Source of the DNA: an uncultured Halieaceae bacterium
Lineage (GTDB): Bacteria > Pseudomonadota > Gammaproteobacteria > Pseudomonadales > Halieaceae
Reading direction: 5' to 3'
Length of the DNA stretch: 37,360 bases
Assembly (NCBI GenBank): GCA_938074045.1
Contig: CALJGI010000055.1
Coordinates: 1 to 37,360 of the forward strand
Below are positions 32,940 through 37,360 of this stretch, piece after piece. A program made the translations under genes and the position numbers. How positions within the stretch are numbered: the stretch's first letter is position 1; the number at the start of each line of letters is the position of its first letter. The notes under the pieces were generated by a model. The model did no database searches. It worked only from the letters and a program-made list of their open reading frames with translations, and was not told the DNA's origin.

Positions 32940-34178
32940 CTAAAACAGCTCTATGGCAGATATATCAATTCCGTAGGCATCGGCCTCCAGACTGTCGACA
33001 ATCTCCAGCGATTCCCCGTCCTCAGTGGTTGATGTTTTCATCAGATCGACATTGACTATTTTGTCCACTGGATTTTTGTCCACATCAAGCAACACCATTA
33101 CCGTAGGTCGCAATCTTCTGGTTCTGGATTCAGCAACAACAATGGCCACCTCTCCGGAACTCAACTCAACGAGGGTACCCGCCGGATATAAACCGATGGC
33201 CTGAATAAATTCTTCCACAAGTTCAGCCTGGAAATGCACATCGCGCCATTGGTACAGGGCCTTGATTGCCTGAGACGGCGACATCGGCCGGGCATAGGCC
33301 CGCTGGCTGGTCATGGCGTCGTAGCTGTCCACAATCCCAGCAATACGGGCGAACACGGGAATATCGTTCCCTACCAATCCTTTGGGGTAGCCCCGACCGC
33401 TATGGCGTTCGTGATGATATGCTGCCATATCCAGAATATCGCTATTTAACACACCACCATCACGCAATGATTGCACACCCAGGGGCACGTGCTGTTTTAC
33501 GATTTCAAATTCTTCTTCCGTTAGACGGCGGTCATTGTTGAGTAGCGATTTATCAATTCGCAGTTTGCCGACATCAAACAGCAATCCACCCACAGCCAGG
33601 GTACGCAAATCCGCCTTCCCCAGTCCCAGTTGCCTACCGAGGGCGACCGTCCAGATGGAACAACCCATGGAGTGCTGATACGTATATTGATCTTCGTGCT
33701 TCATTCGCGCGAGCCACAGGCAGGCATCGGGATTGCGCACCACGCTGTCGATCATGGGTTCGACAGACTTCTTAACCTTCAGTAATTCAATTGATCTGCC
33801 TGACGCGAAATTATCGTAGATTTCGGTCATGCTCTCCTTCATAGACTCTACCGCAGCGGTGGCCTTGGCAGCCTCATCTTTCCAGCCAGAGATATCGCTG
33901 TAGATTTCCAACTTCTGACGGTCGAACATCTCCTTGATATTTTTTTCCCGTTCAACGGGGTTCATAGGCTTGAATTCTGTACGTGCCTGATTGCGCTCCT
34001 CGTCTACATAGACGTACTCGCAGTATTTAGTGAGGTCAAGAATGTCGTCTTCAGATTCAACATAGAAGCCCTGTACCAGAAAGGGCGTATCGAGCCAAGG
34101 GCGATCCAGTGCAGAGACATAGTCACCCACCTCGAGTTTGCCCACCATGGTCTTGCGCATACCCAATCCTGCACTCAT
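32940..34178 (-). CDS. DUF3391 - HD-GYP domain protein with Phe in place of the first HD metal ligand
   Basis: A 412-residue cytoplasmic protein. DUF3391 (about 10-130; VGDYVSALDRPWLDTPFLVQ) precedes the HD-GYP domain (about 150-350). HD-GYP enzymes split c-di-GMP or pGpG using two or three metals. Here His169, His230, His255-His256-Glu257, GRGYP (261-265) and Asp284 are present, but the core HD pair reads Phe201-Asp202 (LLFDVGK). The C-terminal part (about 355-412) is a DUF3391-associated beta segment. Activity is therefore uncertain; a sensor or partner role with the adjacent EAL protein is possible. The start has a weak ribosome site. Confidence 0.9.
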   Translation of the reverse strand: MSAGLGMRKTMVGKLEVGDYVSALDRPWLDTPFLVQGFYVESEDDILDLTKYCEYVYVDEERNQARTEFKPMNPVEREKNIKEMFDRQKLEIYSDISGWKDEAAKATAAVESMKESMTEIYDNFASGRSIELLKVKKSVEPMIDSVVRNPDACLWLARMKHEDQYTYQHSMGCSIWTVALGRQLGLGKADLRTLAVGGLLFDVGKLRIDKSLLNNDRRLTEEEFEIVKQHVPLGVQSLRDGGVLNSDILDMAAYHHERHSGRGYPKGLVGNDIPVFARIAGIVDSYDAMTSQRAYARPMSPSQAIKALYQWRDVHFQAELVEEFIQAIGLYPAGTLVELSSGEVAIVVAESRTRRLRPTVMVLLDVDKNPVDKIVNVDLMKTSTTEDGESLEIVDSLEADAYGIDISAIELF

Positions 34179-34361
34179 TGCCAGCTTCCATTGCTACATC
34201 TCAGTTGCATTGTAAACCAAGAAAGACAGCGCCAGTACGCTATTTGCCGCTCCCGGCAACGCCAAGTAGTATGGAGCTGTTCAGCCGGGAGTCAGGTTCC
34301 GACCGCTACAGTGGCAGTAAGGCAATAACGCCATTGTGGCGGCGGAAAGGAGAAAGAGACC

Positions 34362-35042
34362 ATGGAGCACTATGAGCTTCTGTTGACAACAATTGCCCTG
34401 AGTATGGGCGCATCCTGGGCCAGCGGGATTAATCTCTACGCCACTGTGTTGGTGCTAGGCCTTAGTGGAGCGACCGGTAATATCGAACTGCCAGCGCAGC
34501 TGGCAGTCCTGGAAAACCCACTGGTCATTGGGGCAGCCGGGTTAATGTACTGCATCGAATTTTTCGTAGACAAGACACCGGGATTGGACACCGGCTGGGA
34601 CACCCTGCACACGTTTATTCGGATACCAGCGGGGGCACTGCTCGCCGCGGGAGCAGTGAGTGAAGTAGAACCCGCTATTGCTATCGCGGCGGGTATTCTC
34701 GGCGGAGGCCTGAGCGCGACCAGCCACGCGACCAAGGCCGGCACGCGCCTGTTGATCAACACTTCACCTGAACCATTTACCAATTGGTGGGCGTCACTGA
34801 CTGAAGATGCGATGGTTCTCGCTGGCTTATGGGCAGCGCTGGCCAACCCAGTTCTTTTTCTGAGCTTACTAGTGGTATTTCTGATCGCGGTCGTGTGCAT
34901 ATTGCCAAAAATATGGCGACTGATTCGAGCTATCGTGCTGCGGATAGGAAAATTCCTGAGGCTGTCTCAATCCGGCCCAGACACGGAACACTCAGCCATT
35001 TCAAAAAGCCATATTATTCCAGATATTGCAGACACCAGATGA
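34362..35042 (+). CDS. DUF4126 family membrane protein
   Basis: A 226-residue inner-membrane protein of the DUF4126 family. The conserved wording is clear: SMGASWASGINLYATVLVLG, CIEFFVDKTPGLDTGWDTLH, TFIRIPAGALLAAGA and SHATKAGTRLLINTSPEP. About six hydrophobic segments are visible. Function is unknown. The stop overlaps the next start in ATGA, so it is translationally coupled to the LtaS-like gene, suggesting a shared envelope role. AAAGGAG lies 10 bases before the ATG. The 183-base divergent gap with the HD-GYP gene holds no other gene. Confidence 0.9.
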   Translation: MEHYELLLTTIALSMGASWASGINLYATVLVLGLSGATGNIELPAQLAVLENPLVIGAAGLMYCIEFFVDKTPGLDTGWDTLHTFIRIPAGALLAAGAVSEVEPAIAIAAGILGGGLSATSHATKAGTRLLINTSPEPFTNWWASLTEDAMVLAGLWAALANPVLFLSLLVVFLIAVVCILPKIWRLIRAIVLRIGKFLRLSQSGPDTEHSAISKSHIIPDIADTR

Positions 35043-37324
35043 CGCCAGATGACCTGCCGGGGCGTTATCGGCGCGCCAGATCACTATTCTGGGTTCTAGC
35101 CGCCTTCGGCGCACTCGTTCACCTGCAACTGTTTTTACTGTACCAGTACAACCCGGTGTCGGGGTTACCCACCCCGCTACTCTTCTTTTTACAATTACCC
35201 TGGCTGATGGCCGAACACCTGTGGCTGGCAGCCTTTCTCGGCCTGATTGTCTGGCTACTGGGCAGGGACGCCAGAGTAGTGGTGTTGAGCGCGACTTTTC
35301 TGGGTGTGGTGGGTATCTACCTGCTGATCAACCAAGTTTATTTCAGTCTGTTCCGCGGTCATCTTTCCCTCTCCGCCAGCGAAGGTCAAATCCATGGCAT
35401 CACCAGTCTTTGGGATTCCTTCACTTCGGAACTGGGTTGGGTAAATCTCCTGAACGCGCTGTTACTGATATGCGCCCTCAGCTGGGTAATCAAACGCAGC
35501 GCGGCTCGAGAAGACAACTCGGCCCCCTGGTTTGAGCACCCCAATCTGGCACTCGTGCTGGTTGTATGGCTTCTGCTCGGCTTCGTGAACAGTGACAATA
35601 AGCCCGGTTACCAGAAACTGGACTATCTCAGCTCGCTGTGGCGAGCCGCTGCTGTCGAAGCACCACACCCCACCGCGCGCGTCAGCATGGAGCGTCTTTA
35701 CGAGACGCCTTATGGAAACTATGCGGAAACTCAATCAGACCGAGACCGGCAGGCCGCTAATTTTCAGGCTCTACGTAGCGGTCGTTTAGATCAACCGAAC
35801 ATACTATTGATCGTGCTGGAGTCCGTTGGCAGCCTACAACTTATGCCAAACAGCCGTTTCGACCCTGTCTACACCCCATTTCTTGCCTCACAGCAAGAGC
35901 GCATGCAGGTGTTTGACAACCTTTACACGCCATTCCCCTCCACCGCTCGCTCACACATCCCACTGCTGACGGCGGGGAACAATATCAGCTGGGGAAGCGT
36001 CTACGACGAATTTCGCTATAAATACAGCGGGACTACCCTGGTAGGGCATTACGCCGATCTCGGGTACAGCACCGGGTTTTTTTCCTCTGGCGATCTTAAT
36101 TATGAAAATCGCATGGCGTTTTACCAACACCTGCCGCTGGACGACCTGTTTGGCTACAAATCCCTCAGTCAGCGCGAGGTGGCCGACCACGGCCTGAACT
36201 CCTGGGGTATGGAGGAAGGTTATGCCTGGAGCAAAGCTCTGGATTGGGTGGACGGGATTTCAACGCCATTTTTTCTGCACTACATGACGGTAAGCGGCCA
36301 CCATCCCTACACTTATCCAGACTCGCTGCAACCGCCCGGCGACGGTGAAACCAACCACCAACGCTATCGGAATACGCTTTACTACGCCGATTCTCTGATC
36401 CGGGACATGTTGGGGGATCTTGCCAGCCGAGATTTGTTGGACAACACCATCGTCGCCATCACCGGAGATCACGGTCAGGCCTTTGGTCTGCGACACCGGG
36501 GTAACTATACCCACAAAAATCGCCTGTATGAGGAGAACCTCAGAACCTTTCTACTGCTCATCGATCCACGTTCGGACAGTACACTGCAGCCCCATCTTTC
36601 GGACCGGCCTGGCTCCATCGGTGATATAGCGCCAACCTTAATGGCACTGCAGGAAAAAGAGTCACCTTTCTATCCCAGCCAAAACCTGCTGGGCGCGGAC
36701 TACACTGCCAGGCTCAACTACTTTCACAAGAGTGCCCATCCACCGCAATGGGGTGTGCGTGACGTGAACTGGAAGTACATCGGCCTCATTTCAGGTGGTG
36801 AGGCGGAGTTGTACAACCTGGCGACAGATCCCGAAGAATCCAACAACCTGGCAGATCAATATCCGGACCGGGTTCGCCGCTATGATGGCTTAACTGCGCA
36901 GTGGTTTCTGGACAGCAATCATCGCTACCGCGCCGAACTGGCCGATTACCAAGGCTTGGGCGACCGCGAACTCGATGTCCAGGACTTTCGTACCCAGGGA
37001 CCCAAAGCCATGGATTTTGTAATTCGCCGTGGCGGTGAAAACTATCCAAAAGCACTTTTTGACCGTCAAGACTCAATCAGCGCCTGGACGCGTTGGGTGC
37101 CCTATAACGAAGACAAAATCATCGACTACTATTGGGTTTCACCGCGGGAAGAGCACATCTATGCCCGGGAATTCACGCTGCAAAAGGGTTGGTCATCGAC
37201 CTGGGTGCCCATACCGGCACCGCGACCGCTGCAGCCAGGTGTCTGGACACTGCGTCTGAAGCTGGAAGGTAAGCTACTGATAACAGGCCAATTTACTGTC
37301 GGGTCCAGCCAGGACCAACTCTAG
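35039..37324 (+). CDS. LtaS-like membrane-anchored sulfatase-superfamily protein
   Basis: A 761-residue protein with five N-terminal membrane helices (about residues 15-185) and a periplasmic alkaline phosphatase/sulfatase-like domain (about 250-625), the layout of lipoteichoic acid synthase and phosphoglycerol transferases. ILLIVLESVGS holds metal ligand Glu261, PFPSTARSHIPLLTAG holds the likely nucleophile Thr302 or Ser301, and ITGDHGQAFG (Asp477-His478) the second metal site. A further C-terminal beta domain (about 650-761, ending WTLRLKLEGKLLITG) is extra. In a Gram-negative it may transfer phosphoglycerol to glucans or another envelope polymer. The start at 35039 is set by the ATGA overlap with DUF4126. 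Confidence 0.9.
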   Translation: MTPDDLPGRYRRARSLFWVLAAFGALVHLQLFLLYQYNPVSGLPTPLLFFLQLPWLMAEHLWLAAFLGLIVWLLGRDARVVVLSATFLGVVGIYLLINQVYFSLFRGHLSLSASEGQIHGITSLWDSFTSELGWVNLLNALLLICALSWVIKRSAAREDNSAPWFEHPNLALVLVVWLLLGFVNSDNKPGYQKLDYLSSLWRAAAVEAPHPTARVSMERLYETPYGNYAETQSDRDRQAANFQALRSGRLDQPNILLIVLESVGSLQLMPNSRFDPVYTPFLASQQERMQVFDNLYTPFPSTARSHIPLLTAGNNISWGSVYDEFRYKYSGTTLVGHYADLGYSTGFFSSGDLNYENRMAFYQHLPLDDLFGYKSLSQREVADHGLNSWGMEEGYAWSKALDWVDGISTPFFLHYMTVSGHHPYTYPDSLQPPGDGETNHQRYRNTLYYADSLIRDMLGDLASRDLLDNTIVAITGDHGQAFGLRHRGNYTHKNRLYEENLRTFLLLIDPRSDSTLQPHLSDRPGSIGDIAPTLMALQEKESPFYPSQNLLGADYTARLNYFHKSAHPPQWGVRDVNWKYIGLISGGEAELYNLATDPEESNNLADQYPDRVRRYDGLTAQWFLDSNHRYRAELADYQGLGDRELDVQDFRTQGPKAMDFVIRRGGENYPKALFDRQDSISAWTRWVPYNEDKIIDYYWVSPREEHIYAREFTLQKGWSSTWVPIPAPRPLQPGVWTLRLKLEGKLLITGQFTVGSSQDQL

Positions 37325-37360
37325 GGACAAAGTCCCACGTTGTTGCGCAATACGACTATG

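Overview
The window looks like a piece of a marine gammaproteobacterial chromosome, of the Cellvibrionales/Halieaceae/Spongiibacteraceae kind. This placement is inferred from gene content: a TonB receptor, a full psp regulon, OxyR with rubrerythrin, a fused SpmA/SpmB protein, a PA0069-type radical SAM protein, CaiB/BaiF, LLM and Baeyer-Villiger enzymes, and DUF3391 HD-GYP and EAL proteins. Base composition and codon use look even throughout. I see no phage, insertion sequence, CRISPR array, rRNA or tRNA.

Layout. 1-1.9 kb: translation-apparatus modification (the end of rimO, then rsmE). 1.9-6.2 kb: a TonB-dependent receptor and an MFS exporter on the minus strand; the MFS gene is preceded by a 44-codon ORF and an intrinsic terminator that together resemble a transcription attenuator. 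6.2-7.2 kb: a DsbA-like isomerase, then a gap holding two opposed copies of one palindromic repeat family. 7.2-10.9 kb: a minus-strand operon of a GCS2-type ligase, an AstE-like M14 hydrolase and a fused SpmAB membrane protein. 11.0-12.1 kb: a radical SAM protein behind a textbook LexA box. 12.2-15.6 kb: oxyR divergent from a rubrerythrin / Fe-S CCG protein / DUF3501 operon. 15.7-19.3 kb: an NTF2-like protein and the phage-shock operon (small membrane protein, pspA, pspB, pspC) divergent from pspF. 19.3-24.7 kb: glpK, an aldehyde dehydrogenase and a CoA-transferase divergent from a hotdog thioesterase and a TraR/DksA zinc-finger protein. 24.8-29.3 kb: a HAPMO-type Baeyer-Villiger monooxygenase, a DUF4382/DUF5666-like lipoprotein and an F420-type LLM oxidoreductase. 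29.3-31.7 kb: a decayed TPR fragment, a type IV pilin coupled to a HAMP membrane protein, an XRE regulator and a small membrane protein. 31.7-34.2 kb: a GGDEF(degenerate)-EAL protein and an HD-GYP protein for c-di-GMP turnover. 34.4-37.3 kb: DUF4126 and LtaS-like sulfatase genes with overlapping stop and start.

The strongest common theme is stress sensing: peroxide (OxyR/rubrerythrin), DNA damage (LexA-controlled radical SAM protein) and envelope stress (PspF/sigma-54 psp operon). Around these sit lipid, ketone and CoA catabolism. The best candidates for undescribed biology are the putative leader-peptide attenuator of the MFS gene, the twin covarying palindromic repeats, the small membrane protein that opens the psp operon, and the pilin-HAMP gene pair. 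All calls come from reading the sequence by eye; no database search was run.
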